This document shows positions 41,954 to 50,179 of a DNA stretch of 64,000 nucleotides, piece by piece; within the stretch, counting starts at the first letter, position 1, and the number at the start of each line of letters is the position of its first letter. The translations under genes and the position numbers were made by a program. The notes beneath the pieces were generated by a model. The model saw only the letters and a program-made list of their open reading frames with translations. It was not told where the DNA came from and did not search any database. The stretch covers positions 1-64,000 of the forward strand of contig NZ_FCOE02000011.1 of assembly GCF_001544915.2 (NCBI RefSeq), read 5' to 3'. The DNA comes from Caballeronia pedi. Its GTDB lineage: Bacteria > Pseudomonadota > Gammaproteobacteria > Burkholderiales > Burkholderiaceae.

Positions 41954-42949
41954 GTGCAATACCGCAAATTCGGCAATACCGGTCTCACCGTTTCGCGTCT
42001 CACGCTCGGCACGATGACGTTCGGCCTGCAGACCGAGGAAGACGTGTCGCGCAGCATCATGGACCGCGCGGCCGACGCGGGCGTCAATTTCATCGATACG
42101 GCGAACGTCTATCCGCTCGGCAGCGGGCACGATCTCGCCGGCCGCACCGAGGAAATCGTCGGGCGCTGGCTCAAGGGGCGTCGCGACGACTACATTCTCG
42201 CGACAAAGGCGGGGCATGAAATGGGGCCGCTCGCGTGGCACAAGGGCGCATCGAGAAAACATCTGCTCGACGCCATCGACGCATCGCTCAAACGCCTCGA
42301 CACCGATTACGTCGACCTGTACCAGCTCCACACCGACGACCGCGACACGCCGCTCGACGAAACGCTCGAAGCGCTCGATATCATCGTGCGGCAGGGCAAG
42401 GCGCGTTATATCGGCGTGTCGAACTTTCTGGCGTATCGGCTTGCGCGCGCGCTCGGGCGCTCGGACGTGCTGCGCGCCGCGCGTTTCGTATCGGTGCAGC
42501 CGCGTTACAACCTGCTGTTCCGGCAGATCGAACGCGAACTGCTGCCGCTCGCGACCGAGGAAAATCTCGCCGTGATTCCGTACAACCCGCTCGCGGGCGG
42601 ATTACTGACAGGCAAGCACCGCTACGATGCCGGTCCGAGCGAAGGCCGCTTTACCGGCGCGGTCGGCAAGGCGGGCGTGACGTACACGGAGCGCTACTGG
42701 CACGAACGGGAGTTTCACACCATCGAGCAGATCAACCAGATCGTCGCGCCGACGGGACGTTCGCTCGCGAGCACGGCGCTCGCGTGGGTGCTGGCGAATC
42801 CGGCGGTGACGTCGGCGATCATCGGCGCGAGCCGGCCGGATCAGTTGAACGAGACGCTCGCGGCCGTCGATCAGCCGATCGATCCGGAAATCAAGGCGAA
42901 GCTCGACGAGGCGACGCTCGAATATCGTTTCGGCGACGCCTTGCGCTGA
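41954..42949 (+). CDS. Aldo/keto reductase
   Basis: A 331-residue NADPH-dependent aldo/keto reductase, TIM barrel. Catalytic tetrad visible: Asp in NFIDTANVYPLG with its Tyr, Lys in YILATKAGHEMG, His in LYQLHTDD. GVSNFLAYRLARAL and the C-terminal cofactor site SAIIGASRPDQLNETL are typical of the YajO/Tas-like branch. GTG start at 41954 with GGAG upstream gives MQYRKFGNTGL; the open frame further upstream lies inside the MFS gene. Ends 8 bp from the convergent rarD stop. Confidence 0.94.
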   Translation: MQYRKFGNTGLTVSRLTLGTMTFGLQTEEDVSRSIMDRAADAGVNFIDTANVYPLGSGHDLAGRTEEIVGRWLKGRRDDYILATKAGHEMGPLAWHKGASRKHLLDAIDASLKRLDTDYVDLYQLHTDDRDTPLDETLEALDIIVRQGKARYIGVSNFLAYRLARALGRSDVLRAARFVSVQPRYNLLFRQIERELLPLATEENLAVIPYNPLAGGLLTGKHRYDAGPSEGRFTGAVGKAGVTYTERYWHEREFHTIEQINQIVAPTGRSLASTALAWVLANPAVTSAIIGASRPDQLNETLAAVDQPIDPEIKAKLDEATLEYRFGDALR

Positions 42950-42957
42950 TCCTTGCG

Positions 42958-43833
42958 TCAGACGCGGGCCGCGCGCGCCCGAAAGAAGCCTTCGAGCGAA
43001 TAGATCGCGAGCGCGGTCCAGATCGCGCCATAACCGATCAGTTGATCGTGGCCGAAGAACTCCTGATAGATGACTACGCCGATCAGCAGTTGCAGCGTCG
43101 GCGTGATGTACTGGATGAGGCCGAGCATCGATAGCGGAATGCGCCGCGCGCCGGCCGCGAACAGCAGCAGCGGCACGGCGGTCACAGGCCCGGCCGCCGC
43201 GAGCAGCAGCTTCACGCCGAGCGACGCGTGCGCGAAGCCGCTGCCGCCATGCGAGTTCAGGAAGAACAGATAGAGCAGCGCGACCGGACACAGCAGCATG
43301 GTTTCGAGCGTGAGCCCTTCCAGCGCGCCGAGCGACGCGGTCTTGCGCAAGAGGCCGTAACCGCCGAAGGTCAGCGCGAGCGCGAGGCTGATCCACGGCG
43401 GCGCACCGTTCACCCAGGTCAGCCACAGGACGCCGAGCGCGGCGATCGTCACCGCGATCCATTGCAGCGGCCGCAGCCGCTCGTGCAGGAACGCCATTCC
43501 GAACAGCACGTTGATGAGCGGATTGATGAAGTAGCCGAGACTCGCCTCGACGATGCGCCCGTCGTTCACCGCCCAGATATAGATGCCCCAGTTCGCCGAC
43601 AGCAGCACGGCGCTCGCCGCAAAGCGCGCGAGCAGGCGTCGGTCGCGCAGAACCGGCCCGAGCCACTTCCATTGATGGCGCACGGTCAGCACGATCAGCA
43701 GGAAGGCCATCGACCACGCCATGCGATGCGCGAGCATCTCGACCGCGCCGATCGAATGCAGGGCCTTGAAGTAGATCGGGAAAAGGCCCCAGATGGCAAA
43801 GGCCGCGAATGCGTAGACGACGCCTGGATTCAT
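42958..43833 (-). CDS. rarD: EamA family transporter RarD
   Basis: A 291-residue ten-helix protein of the RarD (chloramphenicol-sensitive) branch of the DMT superfamily: MNPGVVYAFAAFAIWGLFPIYFKAL at the N terminus, VLLSANWGIYIWAVNDGRIVEASLGYFINPLINVLFG and SMLGLIQYITPTLQLLIGVVIYQEFF are diagnostic for the branch. Start taken at Met before NPGVVYAF. Exact physiological substrate of RarD is unknown. Confidence 0.93.
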   Translation of the reverse strand: MNPGVVYAFAAFAIWGLFPIYFKALHSIGAVEMLAHRMAWSMAFLLIVLTVRHQWKWLGPVLRDRRLLARFAASAVLLSANWGIYIWAVNDGRIVEASLGYFINPLINVLFGMAFLHERLRPLQWIAVTIAALGVLWLTWVNGAPPWISLALALTFGGYGLLRKTASLGALEGLTLETMLLCPVALLYLFFLNSHGGSGFAHASLGVKLLLAAAGPVTAVPLLLFAAGARRIPLSMLGLIQYITPTLQLLIGVVIYQEFFGHDQLIGYGAIWTALAIYSLEGFFRARAARV

Positions 43834-44057
43834 TGTTCGATGCGTAGAGCGGAAATGGTTTCCCGGCTGGCCGGAAGCGATCCGCAAGGAATGGAAGCCG
43901 GATTTTAGTCGACGCGCGGGGTCAGGCTCCAGCGGCGCGCGAACCCTTGGAGAGATTCTTGCTCGAACCCGGAGCGCGAAAGCCGTTCGACGGCCGTGCT
44001 AGCATGGCCCGCCTCGCGCGAACGTATCTCGCTTTCTGCCCGCCCTACCGGTCGATA

Positions 44058-45110
44058 ATGGATAACCACACCGTACATCAGAATTTCTTTCACATCCTGT
44101 TGTTCGTCGTCACGCTCGCGCTCGCGTGGGTGCTGCTGCCGTTTTTCGGCGCGATCTTCTGGGGTGCGATTCTCGCGATTCTGTTTCAGCCGATGCAGCG
44201 CTATCTCGCCGCGCGCTTCGGCAAGCGCCGCAACCTCGCCGCGCTGACGACGCTGGCCGCTGCGATTCTCATCGTCATCATTCCGCTGGCGGTCGTCGCG
44301 GTGACGCTGGTGCAGGAAATCGCCCTCGTTTATGCGCGCATCAAGAGCGGCGAGCTGAACTTCGGACTGTACTTTCAGCATGTGCTACATGCGCTGCCGG
44401 TATCGGTTCAGCAACTGCTCGGGCGTTTCGGGCTCGACGATATCCCCGGCATACAGCACAAGCTGATGGAAGGCGCTTCGCAGATCAGTCAGTTTGCAGC
44501 GACGCAGGCGCTGTCGATCGGACAGAACACGTTTCAGTTCGTCGTCAGTTTCGGCGTAATGCTGTATCTCGTGTTCTTTCTGCTGCGCGATGGCGGCGAG
44601 ATCGGCCGGCGCATCCGGCGCGCGATTCCGCTCGATGCGGAGCCCAAGCAACATCTGATCGTGAAGTTCACCACGGTGGTGCGCGCGACGGTCAAGGGGA
44701 ATATCGCCGTCGCGGCGGTGCAGGGGTTTCTCGGCGGGATGATTTTCTGGATTCTGGGCATCGGCGGCTCGCTGCTGTGGGGCGTGCTGATGGCGTTTCT
44801 TTCGCTGCTGCCCGCGGTTGGCGCGGCGATCGTCTGGGTACCCGCGGCGCTTTATTTCTTCATGACGGGAGCGATTTTCAAGGGGCTGATTCTCGTCGTG
44901 TTCTGCGTGGTGGTGATCGGGCTCGTGGATAACGTGCTGCGGCCGATTCTCGTCGGCAAGGATACGAAAATGCCCGATTGGGTCGTGCTGATTTCCACGC
45001 TCGGCGGGATGGCGTTGTTCGGGATCAACGGGTTTGTGATCGGGCCGCTGGTGGCGGCGCTTTTTATGGCGAGCTGGGATTTGTTTTCGCAGGATCAGGC
45101 GAGTGCGTAG
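44058..45110 (+). CDS. AI-2E family transporter (PerM-like)
   Basis: A 350-residue membrane protein with about eight helices of the AI-2E/PerM family: LALAWVLLPFFGAIFWGAILAILFQPM, KGNIAVAAVQGFLGGMIFWILG, and the C-terminal NVLRPILVGKDTKMPDWVVLISTLGGMALFGINGFVIGPLVAALF that is highly conserved. Some members export autoinducer-2, others are Na+/H+ antiporters; which applies here is unknown. Start MDNHTVHQN is preferred over upstream in-frame starts. A degraded copy of its last about 40 codons recurs 533 bp downstream as part of a tandem duplication. Confidence 0.92.
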   Translation: MDNHTVHQNFFHILLFVVTLALAWVLLPFFGAIFWGAILAILFQPMQRYLAARFGKRRNLAALTTLAAAILIVIIPLAVVAVTLVQEIALVYARIKSGELNFGLYFQHVLHALPVSVQQLLGRFGLDDIPGIQHKLMEGASQISQFAATQALSIGQNTFQFVVSFGVMLYLVFFLLRDGGEIGRRIRRAIPLDAEPKQHLIVKFTTVVRATVKGNIAVAAVQGFLGGMIFWILGIGGSLLWGVLMAFLSLLPAVGAAIVWVPAALYFFMTGAIFKGLILVVFCVVVIGLVDNVLRPILVGKDTKMPDWVVLISTLGGMALFGINGFVIGPLVAALFMASWDLFSQDQASA

Positions 45111-45561
45111 TGTGTGTTCGCCTGTCGTCTGCTTGTTGTCTATTTCGCGGCAACCTAGACGCAGCGGCGCGTAACTGTTCGGCGCGGTTGTCATTCAGTT
45201 CGGCGACGCATGCGAACCGCTGAATTTCATGAGCGTTCCCAGCCCCACCACCGCTGAGCGACGCCGAGAATTTGCATTGAGCGCTACGGTATTGAGCGAA
45301 TGCTCTGTTCGAATTGGCGAAATCGGTTTTGGCCGCACGGACGTATTTATCATCTTCGTCCCATTTGGCGAGTGCGCTGGTCGTATTGCTTTCGGCGCGC
45401 GTCAGTGCTTGTTGGCTTTCGTCAGCCTTCTTGGCTAGACAGTCCCGCATGCCTGCTTGAGAAAACTCACTGCATTCTTCGCGCAAGGCATGATTTGTGG
45501 GAGCCGCGAGGACGACTGTCGAGAAGCAAAGCGCTGCAAAGGTTGCAGAGACGTTATTCAT
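45064..45561 (-). CDS. LprI-like exported protein, copy 1 (3' frameshifted)
   Basis: A 165-residue protein with a signal peptide (MNNVSATFAALCFSTVVLA|APTN). The mature part matches the lysozyme-inhibitor LprI/DUF1311 style: EECSEFSQAGMRDCLAKKADESQQALTRAE and QCKFSASLSGGGAGNAHEIQRFACVAELNDNRAEQLR, with four Cys. It is a paralogue of the neighbouring copy 2. Relative to copy 2 one base is missing near its end (about 45148-45168), so the stop is lost and about 25 unrelated residues are read, overlapping the AI-2E gene end by 47 bp. Likely still folds; extra tail may be harmful or neutral. Putative periplasmic immunity protein. Confidence 0.78.
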   Translation of the reverse strand: MNNVSATFAALCFSTVVLAAPTNHALREECSEFSQAGMRDCLAKKADESQQALTRAESNTTSALAKWDEDDKYVRAAKTDFANSNRAFAQYRSAQCKFSASLSGGGAGNAHEIQRFACVAELNDNRAEQLRAAASRLPRNRQQADDRRTHTTHSPDPAKTNPSSP

Positions 45562-45598
45562 TCCCCTCGAAAACGGGTTGTTGGTGTCGGCTCTGTTC

Positions 45599-45672
45599 AT
45601 GGCGAGTTGACATTCGTTCTCACAGGATCAGACGACCACGTAGCGGGTGTTCGCCTGCCGTCTGATTGCCGT
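45599..45672 (+). repeat. Remnant of the AI-2E gene 3' end (duplicated)
   Basis: The sequence from ATGGCGAG at 45599 repeats, with substitutions, the end of the AI-2E gene and its downstream bases at 45066-45139 (for example CAGGATCAG, GTGTTCGCCTG, GTCTATTT). It is no longer in a reading frame of a transporter. It marks the junction of a tandem duplication of about 533 bp. Confidence 0.8.
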
Positions 45673-46095
45673 CTATTTGGTATGTAGTTCGGACGCAGCG
45701 TCGTGCAACTGTTCGGCGCGGTTGCCGTTCAGTTCGGCAACGCATGCGAACCGCCGGATCTCGAGCGCATTGCCAATCGCGCCACCGCCGAGCGAACGGA
45801 AGAAGCCGCACTGTGCTTCGCGATATCGAGCGAATGCTTTGTTCGACTTGGCGAGATTGGCTTTGGCGGCTCGGATATACTTATCGTCTTCGTTCCATTG
45901 CGTGAGTGCGCCGACCGCATAATTTTCGGCACGTGTGAGTGCTTGTTGGCTTTCGTCGGCTTTCTTGGCTAGACATTCCCGCATTTCTCCCTGAGAAAAC
46001 TCGCTGCATTCTTCGCGCAAGGAACGATTCGTAGGGGCCGCAAGGACGGTTGTCGAGAAGCAGATAATTGCCAAGCCTGCAGAGACCTTATTCAT
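45673..46095 (-). CDS. LprI-like exported protein, copy 2 (putative immunity protein)
   Basis: A 140-residue protein with a signal peptide (MNKVSAGLAIICFSTTVLA|APTN) and an LprI/DUF1311-like mature part (EECSEFSQGEMRECLAKKADESQQALTRAE, QCGFFRSLGGGAIGNALEIRRFACVAELNGNRAEQLHDAA) with four Cys likely in two disulfides. LprI family members inhibit lysozyme in the periplasm or envelope. The ATG overlaps the stop of the lysozyme-like gene by 4 bp (ATGA), so it is translated right after it: the arrangement expected for an immunity protein. Confidence 0.85.
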   Translation of the reverse strand: MNKVSAGLAIICFSTTVLAAPTNRSLREECSEFSQGEMRECLAKKADESQQALTRAENYAVGALTQWNEDDKYIRAAKANLAKSNKAFARYREAQCGFFRSLGGGAIGNALEIRRFACVAELNGNRAEQLHDAASELHTK

Positions 46096-46823
46096 TGCCC
46101 CTCCATTGGCGAATAAATCAAATCCAATACAAATTGGAGTTTGTTCGCGTAGTTGGGATCGCCGCCTCCGTTATAGAAATTCGCTATAGACGTCGGTGAG
46201 ATGTGCTGCCAGCCCGTGATGACTCTTTGTATCGACGCTTTCTGGTATTTCAATACCTGCCCGGGACGCAGAACACTTACGGTCGGATTCAAGCGCTTCA
46301 TTACCTCGACCGTGCTTCCTTGTGTTTTGGCAATCTTTTCAAGGCTATCGCCCACTTTGACCGTAACATCATAAACTGCCGAGTCGGTGTTCAATACGCT
46401 CTGATGCTTGAAATTGGCCATACGCATGAGTAAGTAGCCAATGCCAGCACGAATGTTATGAGCAGGAGTCGATCGAACCGACGCGATCGTGAGACGCCCC
46501 CGCCACATCGGAGGTACGATCAAATCACCGCCCTCTTTACCTGAAAGAAACGACGTCAATCCTGGGTCGTTACCTACCCCGATCTGCATTGGCTTGGTCT
46601 GCCAAGACGGGTTGTTTGCGTTGGACTCAACCCACACCATCGCCTTGATTATGCGCCAGTCCAGGAAGAAGTAACCTGACTCACCAAAAAGATGGTGGTT
46701 ATACTCACTGACAGCCGTCTGGATTTCACTATCCCAACTATTCCAATTTTTATCTCTCGTCGCAACTCTTCTTTCTTCTTTCCAAATTTCGAGCTTATTT
46801 TTTATTTGTTCTTCAACGGCCAT
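46092..46823 (-). CDS. Lysozyme/lytic-transglycosylase-like protein with inserted LysM domain (putative peptidoglycan-targeting effector)
   Basis: A 243-residue protein without signal peptide. Residues 52-138 look like the first part of an SLT/GH23 domain: IIKAMVWVESN with candidate catalytic Glu66, KPMQIG (78-82), and NIRAGIGYLLMRM. Residues 150-195 are a LysM domain (VTVKVGDSLEKIAKTQGSTVEVMKRLNP, LRPGQVLKYQKA). After it, IANFYNGGGDPNYANKLQ (213-230) resembles the YNAG motif closing the SLT fold, so LysM seems inserted in the catalytic domain. Low GC compared with neighbours. It is coupled to exported LprI-like proteins, fitting a type VI-style effector with periplasmic immunity; a prophage-type muramidase is an alternative. 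Confidence 0.8.
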   Translation of the reverse strand: MAVEEQIKNKLEIWKEERRVATRDKNWNSWDSEIQTAVSEYNHHLFGESGYFFLDWRIIKAMVWVESNANNPSWQTKPMQIGVGNDPGLTSFLSGKEGGDLIVPPMWRGRLTIASVRSTPAHNIRAGIGYLLMRMANFKHQSVLNTDSAVYDVTVKVGDSLEKIAKTQGSTVEVMKRLNPTVSVLRPGQVLKYQKASIQRVITGWQHISPTSIANFYNGGGDPNYANKLQFVLDLIYSPMEGQ

Positions 46824-46994
46824 TTTCGCCTCTTTAGCTAATTCGTTGGTTTAATTCTTGACAATATTGATCAGTACCGCGCACTAATTCTCACTTGTTT
46901 GTCTGCGCGTGTCTGCACGATTTCTCTTATTTTTTGAGCGAAAACGCCAAAACAGAATTTTCTGCGACAGAATGAGCCCAACGAGAACCACCAA

Positions 46995-47023
46995 TAAAAA
47001 AACCGGCCCACGAGGAGCCGGTT
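46995..47023 (-). terminator. Rho-independent terminator of the prkA-yeaH-spoVR operon
   Basis: Stem AACCGGC/GCCGGTT (47017-47023 with 47001-47007 read on the minus strand), 9-base loop, followed by TTTTTTTATTGG. It lies 25 bp after the SpoVR stop and separates the operon from the low-GC effector gene. Confidence 0.85.
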
Positions 47024-47048
47024 CAACTTGCCTTCAACGAAACAAACC

Positions 47049-48572
47049 CTACCGCGTATTCGGCGCCACATACCGGCAATCAAACCGCTTCCTCACCGTC
47101 CCATTCTCATCGACGCTTTCCAGATAAACATCGAATTGCCACAAGCGCGCCATATGCTTGAGCACTTCGTCGCTATCGTTCGCGAGATGGCGGTTATCGG
47201 TCATGAAGTGGCGCAGCGTCAGACTCCGATCACCGCGCGTATTCACCGAATACACCTGAATATTCGGCTCGCGATGATGAATGTCATACTGCCGCGACAA
47301 CGCCTGACGCACATACCGATACCCGCTGCCGTCATGAATCGCCGACACTTCCAGCGCGTCGCGCATGTCGTCGTCGAGAATCGAGAATAGACGCATCTCG
47401 CGAATCAGGTGCGGCGACAAATATTGCGCGATGAAACTCTCATCCTTGAAATTACGCATCGCGTAATGCAGGGACTCCAGCCAGTCGCTGCCCGCAAGTT
47501 CCGGGAACCATTCGCGGTCTTCGTCCGTCGGGTTTTCGCAGATGCGGCGAATATCGCTCATCATCGAAAAGCCGAGCGCGTACGGGTTGATGCCGCTGTA
47601 ATACGGCTTCGTCACCGGCGGCTGATACACGACATTCGAATGCGAATGCAGAAACTCCATCATGAAGCTGTCTTCGAGACGGCCTTCGTTGTAGAGCGTA
47701 TTCAGCAGCGTGTAATGCCAGAACGTCGCCCAACCTTCGTTCATGACCTGCGTCTGCCGCTGCGGATAAAAATACTGGCCGACCTTGCGCACGATACGAA
47801 TGACCTCGCGCTCCCACGGCTCCAGCAACGGCGCGTTCTTCTCCGCGAAGTACAACAGATTTTCCTGCGGCTCCGGCGGATAGCGGCTCTCGGCTTCTTC
47901 CGCGGTCGGCTCCTTGCCCTTCGGCAGCGTGCGCCACAGTTCGTTGACCTGCGATTGCAGATACGCTTCACGTTCGCGCCGCATCGCGGCTTCCTTCGCC
48001 AGCGACAGCTTCTGCGGCCGCTTATAGCGATCGACGCCGTAATTCATCAGCGCGTGACACGAATCGAGCAGTTCCTCCACGCGGTCCAGACCATATCGCT
48101 CCTCGCACTCGGCGATGTAATTCTTCGCATAGACGAGGTAATCGATGATCGCGTGCGCGTCCGTCCACAGACGAAACAGATAGTTGCCCTTGAAAAACGA
48201 ATTGTGCCCGTACGCCGCGTGGGCGATCACGAGCGCCTGCATCGTCATGGTGTTCTCTTCCATGAGATACGCGATGCAGGGATTCGAGTTGATCACGATT
48301 TCGTACGCGAGGCCCATCTGCCCGCGCCGATAGCCTTTCTCCGTCGCGAGAAAGTGCTTGCCGAACGACCAGTGCCGATAGTTCACCGGCATGCCGACGG
48401 AAGCATACGCATCCATCATCTGCTCGGAGCTGATGATCTCGAGCTGGATGGGATAAGTGTCGAGCCCATAGCGATTCGCGACGCGAGAAATCTCGGCGTC
48501 GTATTCCTCGATCAGCTCGACCGTCCAGTCAGACGGGCACGGCAATGGCCGCCGCTTCTCTGCAACATTCAT
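47049..48572 (-). CDS. SpoVR family protein (YcgB-like)
   Basis: A 507-residue cytosolic protein, nearly the length of Escherichia coli YcgB (510). Landmarks are PCPSDWTVELIEEYDAEISRVANRYGLDTYPIQLE, YEIVINSNPCIAYLMEENTMTMQALVIAHAAYGHNSFFKGN, QVMNEGWATFWHYTLLN and NPYALGFSMM. His/Glu-rich motifs AHAAYGHN and NEGW look like a metal site. The ATG at 48572 has GAGGAAGG upstream; an alternative ATG at 48713 overlaps the DUF444 gene but lacks a ribosome binding site. Third gene of the prkA-yeaH-spoVR operon, a stationary-phase/nitrogen-stress unit whose biochemical output is unknown. Confidence 0.95.
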   Translation of the reverse strand: MNVAEKRRPLPCPSDWTVELIEEYDAEISRVANRYGLDTYPIQLEIISSEQMMDAYASVGMPVNYRHWSFGKHFLATEKGYRRGQMGLAYEIVINSNPCIAYLMEENTMTMQALVIAHAAYGHNSFFKGNYLFRLWTDAHAIIDYLVYAKNYIAECEERYGLDRVEELLDSCHALMNYGVDRYKRPQKLSLAKEAAMRREREAYLQSQVNELWRTLPKGKEPTAEEAESRYPPEPQENLLYFAEKNAPLLEPWEREVIRIVRKVGQYFYPQRQTQVMNEGWATFWHYTLLNTLYNEGRLEDSFMMEFLHSHSNVVYQPPVTKPYYSGINPYALGFSMMSDIRRICENPTDEDREWFPELAGSDWLESLHYAMRNFKDESFIAQYLSPHLIREMRLFSILDDDMRDALEVSAIHDGSGYRYVRQALSRQYDIHHREPNIQVYSVNTRGDRSLTLRHFMTDNRHLANDSDEVLKHMARLWQFDVYLESVDENGTVRKRFDCRYVAPNTR

Positions 48573-48709
48573 TCTGCCTTCCTCGTGCGCCTCTTCCATT
48601 TCTGCGGACGCCTTGCGTTGTCCCGCTTCGGGACCGAGCCGGGAAGCGGCACGATCGTCCGTGCTTTCCAGCTGATACCCCCGCGTTTCGTTTTGCAAAT
48701 GCCCGCTCG

Positions 48710-49975
48710 TCATGCGGCCGCCTGCTGCTTTTCGAACAGCTCACGGAATACCGGGTAGATGTCCGCAGCCGAATCGACTTTCTTCATCGCCAGTTCGGGC
48801 GCGCCCATGGCAAGCTGAGCATACTCCAGCCAGAGATTCTGCTCTTCCGGCGCTACTTGAATATAGGCAAAATACCGGACCTTCGGCAGGATGTCGTCCG
48901 ACAGCAGCTTGCGACACTTCGGGGAATCGTCCGTCCAGTTGTCGCCATCGGATGCCTGCGCGCCGTAAATGTTCCATTCAGTCGGCGAATAGCGCTCGTC
49001 CATGATCTTCTTCATGAGTTCGAGCGCGCTCGAAACGACCGTACCGCCGCTTTCCGTCGAATGGAAGAAGGTGTCTTCGTCCACTTCTTCGGCGCGCGTA
49101 TGGTGCCGGATGAAAACGACTTCGATCTTTTCGTAGTTGCGTTGAAGGAACAGGTACAGGAGGATGAAGAAACGCTTGGACAAGTCCTTGCGCTGCTCGT
49201 CCATCGAGCCTGAAACGTCCATCAGGCAGAACATCACCGCCTTGCTCGATGGCGTGGGCTGCTTCACGCGATTGATATAGCGCAGATCGAACGGATCGAT
49301 GAACGGAATGCGCGTGATGCGGCCCTGCATGATTACGATGTCTGCTTCGAGCCGCGCGATCTCTTCCGGCTCGGCGCCCTCTTCCTTCAACTGTTCGAGC
49401 TGGCGTTCCATTTCGCGCAATTGCGACGCGAGCGGCCAGCCCAGCGCGATGCGACGCCCGAGCGCGCTGCGCAGCGATCTCACCACATCGATATTGTTCG
49501 GCGTGCCTTCCGCCGCCCAGCCCGCGCGCACGTTCTTCCACGTCGGCACGGCCAGCAGCTGGGTCTTCACGAGGCGAGGCAGTTCGAGATCGTCGAAGAA
49601 ATACTGCATGAATTCTTCGCGCGAGAGTTCGAAGACGAAATCATCCTGCCCTTCGCCCTCGTTGCTGGCGCTCTTGCCGCCGCCGCCCGCGCCGCCCGGC
49701 GGACGCGGAATCTTGTCGCCGCGAATGTAATCGGCGTTGCCCGGATGGACGTACTCGCGCTTGCCGCCCGGTCCGTGACGGAACGACGGTTCGGAGATGT
49801 CCTTCTTGGGAATGGTGATGCTTTGCGTGCTTTGAATGTCTTTGATGCTGCGATCACGCACCGCGTCGGAAACCGCGCGGCGAATGTAACTCTTGACGCG
49901 TCGCAGGAAGCGTTCGCGGTTGGCGATGCTCTTGTTCTTGCCGGCTAACCTGCGGTCGATGATTTGGTGCAGCAC
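48710..49975 (-). CDS. YeaH/YhbH family protein (DUF444)
   Basis: A 421-residue protein with a basic N terminus and a Gly-rich linker (PGGAGGGGKS), then a von Willebrand A-like domain with a MIDAS motif CLMDVSGSMDEQRK at about residue 250 and GGTVVSSALELM. The start is GTG at 49975 with GGGAGA 7 bases upstream. It lies between prkA and spoVR on the same strand. In enterobacteria YeaH works with the kinase YeaG; the same partnership is expected. Confidence 0.95.
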   Translation of the reverse strand: MLHQIIDRRLAGKNKSIANRERFLRRVKSYIRRAVSDAVRDRSIKDIQSTQSITIPKKDISEPSFRHGPGGKREYVHPGNADYIRGDKIPRPPGGAGGGGKSASNEGEGQDDFVFELSREEFMQYFFDDLELPRLVKTQLLAVPTWKNVRAGWAAEGTPNNIDVVRSLRSALGRRIALGWPLASQLREMERQLEQLKEEGAEPEEIARLEADIVIMQGRITRIPFIDPFDLRYINRVKQPTPSSKAVMFCLMDVSGSMDEQRKDLSKRFFILLYLFLQRNYEKIEVVFIRHHTRAEEVDEDTFFHSTESGGTVVSSALELMKKIMDERYSPTEWNIYGAQASDGDNWTDDSPKCRKLLSDDILPKVRYFAYIQVAPEEQNLWLEYAQLAMGAPELAMKKVDSAADIYPVFRELFEKQQAAA

Positions 49976-50179
49976 ATCCAGTCTCCCGCGTTATTGGCGA
50001 GGTTGAGAGGCGCTGCGCGAGCCAACGGCGGTGCGCGGCGTCTTTCGTCTCGCAAAGTGTCCATCGGACCACCCGGTCGCAATCCGCACGCCTGAGCGGT
50101 ATGGACATGCTAACTATCGCTTTGCGCGGGACCGGAGCGAGCGCCAAAGCGCTCACTCCCGTCGATTCCCTACTCTACA

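Larger units (their letters stand above)
45066..46132. repeat. Tandem duplication, two units of about 533 bp
   Basis: Unit 1 (45066-45598) and unit 2 (45599-about 46132) each contain the AI-2E gene tail followed by a minus-strand LprI-like gene. Anchor points are 533 bp apart at the tails (45066 and 45599) and 534 bp apart at the gene starts (45561 and 46095), the difference being a one-base deletion in unit 1. By eye identity is moderate to high, so the event is not recent. Confidence 0.78.
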
